Source: Cerioporus squamosus (Eukaryota > Basidiomycota > Agaricomycetes > Polyporales > Polyporaceae). From it: 15,993 nucleotides of DNA. The notes beneath the pieces are model-generated. The model ran no database searches and had not been told where the DNA came from. It saw only the letters and a list, made by a program, of their open reading frames with translations. The position numbers were made by a program, and so were the translations under genes. Shown here piece after piece: positions 1 through 9,800 of the stretch. The first letter of the stretch is position 1, and every line of letters begins with the position of its first letter. The stretch covers positions 1 to 15,993 of the forward strand of contig JABYQS010000654.1 in assembly GCA_022592435.1 (NCBI GenBank), read 5' to 3'.

Positions 1-395
1 TCAAGTGGACGTATGCGATGGCCTACTACCTCGCTTCTGGCAACGAGAAGGAGCTCTTCGAGGACAATCAGAGGTACGCTTCTGGCTATCGCATATTCAC
101 GAGGCGGATGATTGACACATATCTGCAGGGATCTGGAGCGAGCTGTTGAGGAACTGTCTGAGCTGATCGAGGCCCCGATTGACCCGGAGACAATCATGGC
201 CCTCCGACAGAAGGTGACCGACAAGACTGTGAGTGCCACGCTGTGCCCGTGTCGTCGATGCTCCCGTACTCATTGTCCGTGTCACAGGTCTACGTGCAGA
301 AGCGCAACGAGATCATGCTGGAGGACACCGCGAAGGGTTACCTAGACGGGCGGTGGAAGTGGAACGTCACCGTAGAAGGTTTCGACTCTGCCTGA
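1..395 (+). CDS. RBR-type (Ariadne-like) E3 ubiquitin ligase, C-terminal part
   Basis: This is the 3' end of a gene that starts before the window. Exons are 3-73, 129-228 and 288-395, with introns 74-128 (gtacgc..cag) and 229-287 (gtgagt..cag), giving 92 residues and a TGA stop. The peptide begins KWTYAMAYYL, continues with KELFEDNQ and LERAVEELSELIE, and ends with LEDTAKGYLDGRWKW. This matches the helical Ariadne domain that follows the RING1-IBR-RING2 module of ARI1/HHARI-type ligases; in that family the domain packs on RING2 and autoinhibits the catalytic cysteine. The RING fingers and the catalytic cysteine are outside the window, so the activity is inferred from the family. The tail VEGFDSA is short. 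I am confident in the family and the splice sites. Confidence 0.86.
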
Positions 396-1163
396 ACATC
401 TCTACCTCCACATCCCTCACTCCCCATCGCCATCCTGCTATCCAGCACCAAGACTCTAGTGTGTCGCTCTGTTGGTCGCTGTCGCCCGCTGCGTGCTCTC
501 CTTGTCTATATTGACCCGGGTCGTGATCTGTATACGTATCAATCGTTGTTTCTGTCCGTACGCGTCATCTCCCTACCCTCGTTACTACTCTCGTTATAGT
601 TCCATATCGCAATGTACCACTAACGTATCACGTCTATTCATGTGTATTTCCGGTCGATAAGAAGAGCACGGCTGGATCGGCGCGTCGTGTCACTCCCTGT
701 CACTCCGGATTGTGCAACTCTCGGACTCGGAGCAATCAGATTGCGCGCCTAGAGCTTCAGCCTCTCGCCATCAACTCGCCATGTCCACCAACTTCCAAGA
801 GTCAAGCTCAAGAGGACTCAGAACAGGGCTCTCCAGGGCTCTCCAATGTCTCTCATGTAGCCTCGTGACTGTGCGGCTCAACGAAGGCGCAGTAAGTACA
901 GGTAAGTACTCGGCCCCGGTCACCTAGCCATTCGCCGGTACTATCTGATCCTCATGCCCGCACACCGCTGTAACGCCGTTGATTCAGCGTATCAGGATCG
1001 ATGTCAAGCCTTCGGCGAACTGGGCGGCTCTGAAAGCAACCACGGTACTACAACTACTTACTACGAGTGCATTACGGTGGATGCCTGCGAACTGATCTCT
1101 TCAGAGGCACCGTTGGTGGAGACCGTGACTTGCGAGTAGAAACTAGGATATCGGCTCAAGGCC
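396..1163. other. Intergenic region, no supported gene
   Basis: This stretch lies between the stop of the ligase gene and the start of the EF-hand/ZZ gene. It should hold the 3' UTR of the first and the promoter and 5' UTR of the second. Open frames here are short and have no recognisable protein pattern. An ATG at 781 and a perfect donor-like gtaagt at 902 with a possible acceptor near 986 could form a 5' UTR intron or an extra upstream exon, but nothing confirms it. No clear TATA box was seen. Confidence 0.5.
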
Positions 1164-4100
1164 ATGTCGACTGAATATTCGGAGGCCGCGCTTCAAGAGG
1201 CAGACGCTACAATCAAGGCAAGCCAATCGTATCAAGCACCGGAAGGGGAGAGGAGACTGAACGCCTTGGGTGAGGGTGGCTGCTCGATCGTGTGCTACAC
1301 GTCGTTCGACTCACTGAGCACATTTTCCAGGGAATGTCGTCTCGAAAGTATCCAATAGTTCCTTCGTTTCTGCCGCACAGAGCGACGCGGCGTCGCAAGT
1401 GTACACGGTAGTGAAGGATCAAGTCAGCAACTTTGCGCATCACAGCAAGGTGCTCATGGATGTGCTGGACAAAGTTGCCAAGGCACATCCTTTCATCCAA
1501 CGTAAGTTGGCGGACCTTCCCGCATAGGCCTCTGTGTGCTGACTCGCGGTACTTAGTTGCTGCGTCGCTGTTCGAGGCCGGATTGACCTTGGAACTCACT
1601 CGACGAGAAAACGATGCTAAGGTCATCGCTCTCAACCTCACGATGTGCGACATGATGGAGACGCTCACTCTGTAGGTTGAAGTCCGCCCTCGACCTGTCT
1701 GTATGCCGCTGACTAGACTCAGACTCGACGAGGTCGTAAATACGAAGGCACCAGGCCCCGATGGCCTCTCAACTGAGGACCGTCTGAAGCAGCGCCTGGG
1801 CTCGATAATCGAGTCGATCAAGCAGTGTGCCAAGGTGTGCGACAGCTATCAGAAACGCCCCACTGTCGGTACGTACTCGGTGGCGCATGCATGCCGATCG
1901 ACAACATACTCACCTGCGTCGCACCGCCAGTCAAGTTCTTCACGAGCATGAAGTGGCAGAGCAAATTCACAGAGGTCGCCCAGCAGTTCGCCGACCACAA
2001 GGCGGGCATCCAGTTCGACCTTCAGATCCACGCCAGCGTCGGCATCACCACCGCTAACGTCACGCTCACCGCAATGAACACGTCCTTCACCGCGCTCAAC
2101 GAGAATGTCTCGAAGCTGATGGAGGTCGTCTTCGAGCGCATGCGGTCCCCTGAAGAGCGCAGCCTGTCTGCTCTCGTCTCTAAGGAACAGGGCGGGTTGG
2201 ATGCCCTCCTAGAGGACGATCGGCTCCTTGAACAGGTGCTCGAGGAGCAGAAAGCGGGTGCCGGCGAAGACGAGGACGACAACGGGGTGGAACCTCTGGT
2301 GCCGGGCCAGGCTCCGGGTGCGGTTCTGACGGTCGTGGCGCTACGGAAGGAGGTCAACAAGGAGGTCGAGGAGGTCCTCGCCGCCAACGAGTTCTTTGAT
2401 CAGAAGTTTGAGACGATGAAGATGCAGGTGGAAGAGGTGAGAACTGTCATAAAGCACGAGTCGGATCGGGTCATCGACGCCATTCTCGCTGGTCTCGCTG
2501 GTCTCGGCGGCCCGCAGGAGCGGATCGTCGACCGGGTGAGTCGTCTTCTTCATTGTCATCCGCGATCTCACTGATAAGTATCGCAGGACTTGCATCACGT
2601 CTGGAAGGAGATGGTAGGTTGCGCGTAGTCGGTTGCGTACTACTGAAGATCTGACTAGTGCTTGGTCGACAGGGCTGGAAAGGTAGTGTGAAGGCCAAGC
2701 ACCTCGTCATGGCCCTTCGCGACCACTTCGCGGAAGGCAGCCATGCGGAGCTCGCGGCCATTCGGGTGGTGACCCAAGGGAACAAGGACAACAGTACCCC
2801 TAACGCCGCAGTTCAGGCCACGACGGAGATCAAGGACATCGCGAACCGGGCAAATCCCCTTGCCGCTTCGGAGGACGAGTGGGCGCTGCAGTTTATCACT
2901 GTGTTGCGCATCCAGCCGCTCATCGAGGCATTGGACGTCGATTTCTCCTCCTTCGTGACTGTCGCGGAGGCCAACGCCTTCACGGCCGCGCGGCCGCAAA
3001 ATTGGAGGTGAGCAAGATGGGTGCTATGGACTCGGCGCTGGCTTGCTGAGCACCTTGCTAGCCTCCCTCATTGGATTGCGTATTGGACCTACGGTACGCT
3101 GGTTGCCATGTGATCTAACCCCGGAGGTTTCCTGACCCTTCCCATCTGCGCAGGGTTCGAGATGACCGTACAGTGGTACTTCCGCCGTATCCGGAAGACC
3201 ATCGCACAGATCGCTGATGCGATGGCTAACGCACTACCCGCGAACCGCAGAATCATCTCCTCCTTCATCTCCTCGCCGCACGTCCGCTGGGTCGAGAACT
3301 TCCTCTCTGGGCTTCGCGATGTCAAACAATGGGACAACACGGACTGGGAGTCCGGAATGTTCCTGAAATTCAAGGAATACGTCGTTGAGAACGAGCAGAA
3401 AATGGAACGGAACTTGCGGAGCGTGAGGTACTTCATCGACGAAGCCAACACGCTGTCTGTTGTCGTCGGGTTTGGGAGACCGGAGAAGGTCGGTACGTCC
3501 GTTATCTCCGTGACAAAACAATCAATCACCTTGGTTCGTTGTAGTACATCATGCCGCTCATCGTGCTCCTTTTTCGACGAAGCTTGCACGTCATTCAGCA
3601 AGCACACAGCGTTACTTTGAATCTGGGAGAACTGCGAGGCATCCAACGCTCGCTTTCAGTACTGATCGAAGCAATTCGGGACCGGGTCAGAACGCTGAAA
3701 GGTCGGTACTTGACTTGAGTTTCCGACCGGGTAGCACATGACGATTTTCCCTGTCTTAGCTGTGCACATCTTGCAGAATCTTGACAGCAAAGAGCAAATG
3801 GGGAGGGTCTTCTATGGTCTCGTACGTGGACAAAACACGACTGTACACATACTGCGTGCTCACTCATACACTACAGTACTCCTTCGCGTTCGAGAAGGCC
3901 GTCTTCAGCGACTATTGGCGGAGGGCTCCCGAGACAGATGCGAGGTTGCTATGGGGCGACGTGAATGCAACCACGCTCACGATCAATGAAGAGTCAGGCT
4001 CACAGTCCCAAGCTCGTGAGCTCCCACTCATCTGTGGGCCCGCAACGGAAGATATCGACCTCATCCCCGATCCGATATTCGACCACCGGACCTCGTCACT

Positions 4101-5843
4101 CACAACAGCTGCACACTCGCTCGTCGGGCATTGGAGCGGCTCATACGACTATGGTGGCCTTGGTGGTGACGGATTCATGAGCTTCACTGTCTCTTCTCAC
4201 GACGAGGAAGGGGCAATCGCCGGCTCGGGCACGGACATGTTCGGGCCCTTCTCTGTGCACGGGACTGTAAGCGACAATCGGCTCACGTTCGTCAAGGAGT
4301 ACTTGTCGCTGTACTTCGGTCAAAAGGTTGCGTGGCGTTATGAGGGTGTCGTGGCACCTCAATCAGACGAGATAAGAGCGCAATGGGGTCCACTCAACAC
4401 TGGATGGAAGCTTACGGTTGCAGAAGGTGAGGCCGAGCAGGGAGATGCTACGGATGCGCATGCGAGGTCAGTAAGCCCAGTTTCCGACCACAGAAACACC
4501 GTCACTGCTAATAATCAGCAGCGGCGTCGTCTCTGCTCAGCACCCTTACGCCAAGGGCAGTATCGCACCTTCAAGCACCGAAGTGCTTGAAATACTCATG
4601 GACGAAGCCGAAGACAGTGGCGCCGAGGCGGTTGAGGAGGATTACGATGATGGCGTGTCAGACGGAAGAGCTTTGATCGCCGAGATGACGGCGAACTTGA
4701 ATCTCGCCCATGGCAACTTCTTCCTCAAGCGCCGTCCTGTCGAGTACCTGCTCGCCCGTCCACCGGACGAGGAGTTCGCGGAGAACCGTGCTAGGGCGCT
4801 TTGGAAACTCGCTCTCAAAGCAACTCTGCGGTCTGTGCAGAGCAAGAGCCTGAACTGCGGGCGCCTGTCCGCCAGGAGGATGCAACGGCTGCGGTACATT
4901 GAGCTGTCGATGCACGGCCCGGTGTTTGGGTTGGTGCCCGAATTCACCGCGGAGGCGGAGTGGGCCCAGCTCATTCAAGAGATACACCCGGACGACCTCC
5001 ACCTGTGGCGTTGCATTGCCCTGTACCAGATGCGGCGAGACATCATGCACGAGTGAGTACGACGGCTCACTGTCTGGACCACGCTCTTCCGGGCTGATCA
5101 CACGGGCTTCCGCTAGAGGTGTCTCCTGCGCGGCGTGCGGGGAGTGCCCGATCACGCCTACTCGTTTCCTATGTGTCAACTGCTCGCAAGACGAAGTCGA
5201 TGGCGGCATAGACTTGTGTTTCAAGTGCTTCTCTGCGAACAAACACGTTATACGGGACAACAAGGTACATCATCCGGCGCACAACATGGTGCAGTTTCGC
5301 ACCGTGAAGTGGAGGGTCTACTGTCACCGCTACATCAATGCCGCTAAGCGAATGCTCACCCGGGCTGAGAACCAAGTCAAGCTGTCGGCGGCCCGGGCCA
5401 TGGTCCAGACGACTGTCGGAGACATGGGCCCACCCGGTCTACCGTGCATTATCTGCAAGAACTATGTCACCGCCCCACCGTATTGGTGCTGTGTCGAGTG
5501 CATCGGTATAAAGCGTCTCAAACGACACGTTTGCAGCCGTCACTAATTTTTCTGCTTGACAGAAAATACTCTCGTTTGTTATGCCTGCAACGAGCGCGTG
5601 CAACGCGAGAAGGAGTGGCTATTTCAAAGACGTCCGCACGCAACGCAAGGACAGGGTGGACACGACTGGTCACACATACTCGTTTCCGCCCCAAGACCAG
5701 AGCTGTCTGCCCCGGAGACGGACGGCGAGCAGGCACTCACGCTAGAGGAGCGCGTTTCTCGCCTGGAAGCGCGGCTCTCAGCGACGCTGGATCGAATTTT
5801 GGGGATTCTGTCCAACCGCTCTGGAGAGTCGGGGGAAACGTGA
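1164..5843 (+). CDS. EF-hand / double ZZ zinc-finger multidomain protein (intact paralog)
   Basis: Fifteen exons: 1164-1269, 1331-1501, 1557-1671, 1723-1868, 1931-2535, 2587-2613, 2673-3007, 3062-3093, 3154-3488, 3545-3701, 3760-3821, 3877-4466, 4522-5052, 5117-5505, 5563-5843. They sum to 3882 nt, or 1293 aa. Residues about 36-200 are helical, like the N-terminal bundles (MLKL/Cbl-N-like) of many basidiomycete proteins. About 317-365 is likely coiled coil. An EF-hand loop sits at 478-489 (D, D, S, F, V, E; its Gly is Ser), followed by LPHWIAYWTYG. About 779-880 is beta-rich (VGHWSG..WRYEG). ZZ finger 1 uses C1075, C1078, C1090, C1093, C1105, C1108 and H1122/H1126. A second ZZ-like finger uses C1181, C1184, C1195/C1196, C1199, C1206, C1209 and downstream His. 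About 1258-1284 is coiled coil (LEERVSRLEARL). The family is recalled as common and uncharacterised in Agaricomycetes; calcium- and zinc-dependent protein binding is inferred. Two donors read GTCGGT. The exon 4 acceptor could be 1716 instead, adding two residues. Confidence 0.85.
4511..4522 (+). other. Tandem (NAGNAG) splice acceptor
   Basis: Intron 12 of the EF-hand/ZZ gene ends in cagcag followed by c. Both AGs, at 4518 and 4521, join in frame to the preceding AG of exon 12. The two choices differ only by one serine codon. Confidence 0.5.
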
Positions 5844-6177
5844 TGTTCTCCCGCGAACGCATCTGATCAGAGTGCATCCGCGGATCGCATCCTCGAATTC
5901 GATGGTCCCGACGAGAGCTATGTAAGTGTACGCTTCGATCATAGACGGCCGGCTTTTCTTGAGGATTGGGTCAATGTCCAGGCCCCAGCGCGTGGTTGAA
6001 GCTGCTTTAAGCTAGACTGTTCAAATCTCAGCGCTGCCTAGAACGCAGGCGATTCTCGGTTCGAGATAACCTCCAGCCGGCATGGACTTGTTCATACATA
6101 AATTGGACGTCCTCACATCTAGCTGTAGCACCGGTTAAGTCAGTCTCGTGAAGCCATCCGAAACATGCTCCGTCCGT
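5844..6177. other. Convergent intergenic spacer
   Basis: This 334-bp stretch separates two genes that end toward each other, so it should contain both 3' UTRs and polyadenylation regions. I see no open frame with protein character. A ggttcgag string near 6057 resembles a tRNA T-loop, but no acceptor stem or anticodon arm fits around it. Confidence 0.5.
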
Positions 6178-7315
6178 TTAGTACTTCAGTGACTGCGGTA
6201 GCCGACGATACTCCTCTTCCCTAGTCTTCGCCTTGTCAATACGTCTAATAAACCTATCAAGAAGTCAGCCGCGATGCTCTCGTAGACTAGTTGAACCCAA
6301 TCGACGAACCAACCACGGATGGCGTCCCTGTTCACGCCGAACTCTTGAGCGAGCTCGGTACGCTTGTACGGGTCCGGCATTCCATGTTCGAAGAGGTAGC
6401 TCTCGAAAAATGCCAGTTGAGCGTCGCTCCACTTAGTTCGGATCTTCCGGGCGGGAATGCTACTGGTACTGTTCTCTGGATGGTTGTCTCCCCGAGGCGG
6501 ACGTTTGACGGGCAGAGAGGACGGCGCGACGAGAGCATGTTGGGGTGGCTCATTCTGCCGCTTCTGTTCGAACCTAGGAGGAGTGCAAGCTTGTCACTAC
6601 CTGAGAGCTTCGAGGATACAACGGGCGATTGACTCCGAAGTAAGCGTACCATGTCTCGATGCTGTCTATCTGCATTCCCGTATCTGTGGCAAGCTCGACG
6701 CACTCCTCGTACGAAGGGTCTTTGTTCCGCGTGCGATAGTACTCGAGGAGGATCTCCTCGGCCCCTGCTCTGCTCAGCCGCACATGTGTCGCTGCCAGTG
6801 CGTGAGCAGGACCAGGACGATGCGCCGCGGGTACGCCAGTGGTCACGGTCGCAAGACTGGGAGCGAAGGGTCCCTTGTCCACCTGCATCTGAGGACCTTG
6901 CAACTTGTCCTGGAGCGGGGGCATGCGACAGCGTGTCGTATGCACTCGCACCGACACCACCTCCGCTAGCAGCGGCGCAACTGCCAGTACCGGTGTGCGC
7001 AATCTGAACGCCGCTGTTGTTTGGGGCGTACCCGCCAGGCAGCGCTGAGATCGGCCCATGCGCTCCTCGCGCGTGCCCGTGCCCACGGGGCACCGGTTGG
7101 AACCGCTTCTCGGTTCTCGCGCTGGTGTGCGCGCCGAGGTGCGGCGCAATGGAGGAATCGGGCGGCGGACGGGCCCTGGCAGAGGCCGAGTGACCTCTCG
7201 AAGGCTGGCCCCCATTCCGGGTCCCGCGAGCGGAGTTCGAGCCGACGTGGTTTGCAGAGGGAGGTTGGTAGTGGATGAACGAGTCGAAGCCGTGGTTGGG
7301 AGACGGAAGAGGCAT
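6178..7315 (-). CDS. Protein with two tandem homeodomain-like segments
   Basis: Model: exons 7315-6952, 6896-6650, 6573-6310 and 6253-6178 on the minus strand, 951 nt, 316 aa, stop TAA. The N-terminal 160 residues are rich in Pro, Ser, Gly, Ala and His and look disordered. HD1 covers about 160-210 (LLEYYRTRNKDPSYEE..LATDTGMQIDSIETWFEQKR). HD2 covers about 246-304 (KWSDAQLAFFESYL..RTELAQEFGVN..IRGWFIRR). Numbered from Trp48, both keep Leu34, Ala35, Ile45, Trp48 and Phe49 with normal 60-residue spacing, so they are non-TALE. Introns 6649-6574 and 6309-6254 both split the Trp codon as TG^G before Phe. The family role is DNA binding in the nucleus, but neither segment has Asn51. The first intron (6951-6897, AAG acceptor) is my weakest call; it is needed to join two frames, and a real frameshift is the alternative. 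Mating-type HD genes are distant possibilities; I saw no partner HD gene. Confidence 0.72.
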
Positions 7316-8627
7316 GGTTCACGGTGAGGACCGGTCGGGCGTGAGGTGCGAGGGGTTGTAACTTATGGCGAGCGCATTCTATCCGGCTCTTGATATACCA
7401 GCCAGAGGTCACAGCGAAGACCAAGCGTGCCTGAGGTGTCAATGCCACCCGACATTGGCCAAGTCCAAGCGTAGACCGACCGCCCTCTCTAGCAAACAAT
7501 GTGCGCCAGCGACGTGCAGGGCTGAGGGGGGTCGTCCAAGCATCCGTACAATTGTGAATCATGATGGCGCGGTACTGGGCACCAGTTGTCATTTTTGACC
7601 GCTTCTGAGTACAGGGAGAACCGTGGTCAAAGCTGAGGCAGGTAAGCATGGTAAGGTCTACGCCTTCCTGCGCTCGCGAGAGCACAAGCAGGTGCCGATA
7701 AGAGAATATCAGGAACAGCACCGGAGGGTACATATTTTGGGACTTGCGCTGTAACGGCTGTACGCACTGACAGCCTGCGCCCTGCCCAGGTGAGCATCGA
7801 CCACCGTGTGGTACTAATAGACTGTAGTTTCAGTGCCAGTATGTAGGTTTCACCTATTGTGCACTGTCCATACGAGGAGACGAAGTGGCCAGAGAGCATG
7901 AGTCGACCGTGGCGAGAGGACGATGAGCGCAAGTTTCCGTCTCGATGCGTCGGTTGAATTGAACCACACCGAGTAAGTAGACGCCCGAGACGCTTGCCAG
8001 GAGGTCCTCAGACCTCCAGGCTTAGACGTGGAACGTCCGGTAAGGGTCAAACATCAGATAGCTTCGGTCTTTCCGATGGTGTCTGTTTCAGATTTATTCG
8101 TCTGTTTTCTGTTTCTTCTTCTTGACCAGTCCTAATCGCGGCCGTTAGGGCAACAGCTGCAGCCCAACAATAAGTACTCTAATCGGCGTGGCCGACAAAT
8201 GATAATTCAGCTCCGAAGCATCGTACAAGCGGATGCGAGTGCCTCCAATCGAGCAGAGTGGCTAGACATATAGGTCCGTCAGCCATTCCGGCGTCGTGAA
8301 TCGATTGAGAGACACAGGCAGACAAGGGTTCGTAAGTCGTAACAGGCAGACAGACGGGATAAGATTCCGAGCGCAGAAGGGTGTTGTATGTGATATGTAT
8401 GTGAAGTACGAGGACAAGGCGAGGTTCGGAGGTAAGGTGGGGCGAGGGAGGAAAGAGGAAGAAGAAATTGGAAACTGGTTCCGCACATGACGAGATAGAA
8501 GGCGCAAGAAGCAAGTACAACAAACCTATGTCACAAGAACTGTCCGATGGTTATGATCCCGGTACCCGTTGTCGCGCACGGTGCGTGTGCGTGTTTAGGA
8601 GCGGGTACGTCCGGAATAGAAGAACTT
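7316..8627. other. Intergenic region between two minus-strand genes
   Basis: This 1.3-kb stretch lies upstream of the homeodomain gene and downstream of the membrane-protein gene. It should hold the homeodomain promoter and the other gene's 3' UTR. Open frames up to about 114 codons occur on both strands, but none has recognisable motifs or a convincing exon structure. A purine-rich run at about 8400-8470 (pyrimidine-rich on the minus strand) and a hairpin at 8000-8017 are the only structures I noticed. Confidence 0.45.
8000..8017. repeat. Perfect 7-bp hairpin
   Basis: The sequence ggaggtc, loop ctca, gacctcc forms a perfect 7-bp stem. A second small stem, gacgt/acgtc with a 3-nt loop, follows at 8025-8037. 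The function is unknown, and chance occurrence is plausible in GC-rich DNA. Confidence 0.4.
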
Positions 8628-9725
8628 CTAAGCCGTGGGCTCCTTGTCGGACTTCTCGTCGACCGGGACGGGGACGGCCTCGGAGCCCTCGATCATGGTG
8701 TACTGCGGAGGCGGGACGAGCAACTCGGCCTCGTCGAACACGACCTCGTACTCGGCGTCTTCGTTACGCGAGCCGCGGAAGGCGCGTGCGGTGACGAGGA
8801 CCATGACCCAGACCATACGGAGGAGAACGCCGATGCCGCATCCTATATATAATCCAGACCAAAATTAGCGCTCCTATCAACATCGAGGAACGGAGACCAA
8901 TGATATGCGATGTTTGCAGGATTGGAATGGAATAGATGCGGGGACGGAGAGCAAGGGAATGTAATTCGAGGAGGGAGGAGGGAAGGAGGGGAGAGAACAC
9001 GAAGGAAATGTTACGCACCAAGAACGAACGCGACGGCGCGGCCCTCCCAGGGACCGAGGCTCATGAGGGCGTGGTGGACACGGCGCAGGAAGGAGCCACG
9101 GAGACGGTGAGGGTGCCGATGAACCCACATCGTACGATTGCCCTGGTGCTCGCCCGGGCTTCCTTCCTCTCCTTCGGGAGCGAACGCTGGGCGGACAGGG
9201 GTGCCCACGAAAGGCAAGACTGGAAGGGCGCCCTTGTGGTCCTTGAAGGCGATGACTGGGCCAGTGGCGGCACCACCTTGCAGCTCGACGTGGTGAGGGT
9301 GATGCATGACACGAATGTCGGGCTTGATCGTCTCAAGGCCGAGCATCTGGCGCAGGGCGTTGGTGGCGTCGAGGGCCTTATCCTTCATGGACTGGCAGAA
9401 GGGGCGGCGGTGTGGCTTGCTGTTCCCGACGTTGGCGGGGAACAGCTCTACCGGGCGGAAGATGGGGGTGGGGATGTGGGCGACATCGTGGGCTTCGGCG
9501 GCGGCATGTCCGTAGGAGACTTCAGTCACCACCACTCTGATGGGACTAGCAGCGACTGATGATGCGATTGAGGAACGTTCGTGAGATGCATGAGTCGATA
9601 TGGGTGATGTGTCGGCGTGGGTCGAGCAGGAGGATGTGAGGGAAATGGCGCAACAACGAGAAGCTTGGAGACTTACCGAGACTTGCGCCGAGAACGACGA
9701 GCGCAGGAAGTGCGCCAAAACGCAT
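8628..9725 (-). CDS. Predicted type I membrane protein with PPxY tail, unknown function
   Basis: Minus-strand exons 9725-9677, 9555-9019 and 8842-8628 sum to 801 nt, 266 aa, stop TAG. The N terminus (MRFGALPALVVLGASL) is a signal peptide, with likely cleavage near Ala18-Ala19. The lumenal or outer part starts with a VVVTEV segment, then has HIPTPIFRP, a Lys/His-rich stretch and QSMKDKALDATNALRQMLG. One membrane segment spans about 189-214 (AVAFVLGCGIGVLL..VWVMVLV) with an Arg inside. The cytosolic tail of about 50 residues carries LLVPPPQYT, a PPxY motif at 240-243. I recall similar hypothetical proteins across basidiomycetes but no assigned function. The PPxY motif suggests binding to WW-domain ubiquitin ligases of the Rsp5/Nedd4 type. 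The introns are long for this window (121 and 176 nt); the second contains a pyrimidine-rich run and a ctaat branch-like site before its tatatag acceptor. Confidence 0.8.
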
Positions 9726-9734
9726 TCGAGAGGA

Positions 9735-9800
9735 TGTAAAGTCGAAGAGGATTAGTAGTAGGAGAAGAAGAGAGATCTGCAGAAGAGGTGAACGAGAGTC
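9735..9800 (-). promoter_or_regulatory. Pyrimidine-rich leader of the membrane-protein gene
   Basis: Read on the minus strand, the bases just before the ATG at 9725 are strongly C/T-rich, including ctctcttcttctcctac. CT-rich blocks just upstream of the transcription start or in the 5' UTR are common in well-expressed fungal genes. The assignment is by position and composition only. Confidence 0.4.

Noticed and set aside
1213..1833. A 206-codon open frame on the minus strand over the start of the EF-hand/ZZ gene
   Set aside because: It runs antisense to well-supported exons and introns that align with the paralog, so it is a shadow.
6045..6080. tRNA-like ggttcgag string
   Set aside because: No acceptor stem, D-arm or anticodon arm could be built around it.
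6966..7733. A 255-codon open frame on the minus strand overlapping the homeodomain gene
   Set aside because: It has no motif, and its overlap with the Pro/Ser-rich first exon in another frame explains its length.
7365..8050. Open frames of 60-100 codons on both strands in the long intergenic region
   Set aside because: No homologous motifs, no plausible splice structure, and some begin only at non-ATG codons.
8936..9559. A 207-codon open frame on the plus strand
   Set aside because: It is antisense to the large exon of the membrane-protein gene, has no recognisable motif, and follows from the codon bias of the real gene.
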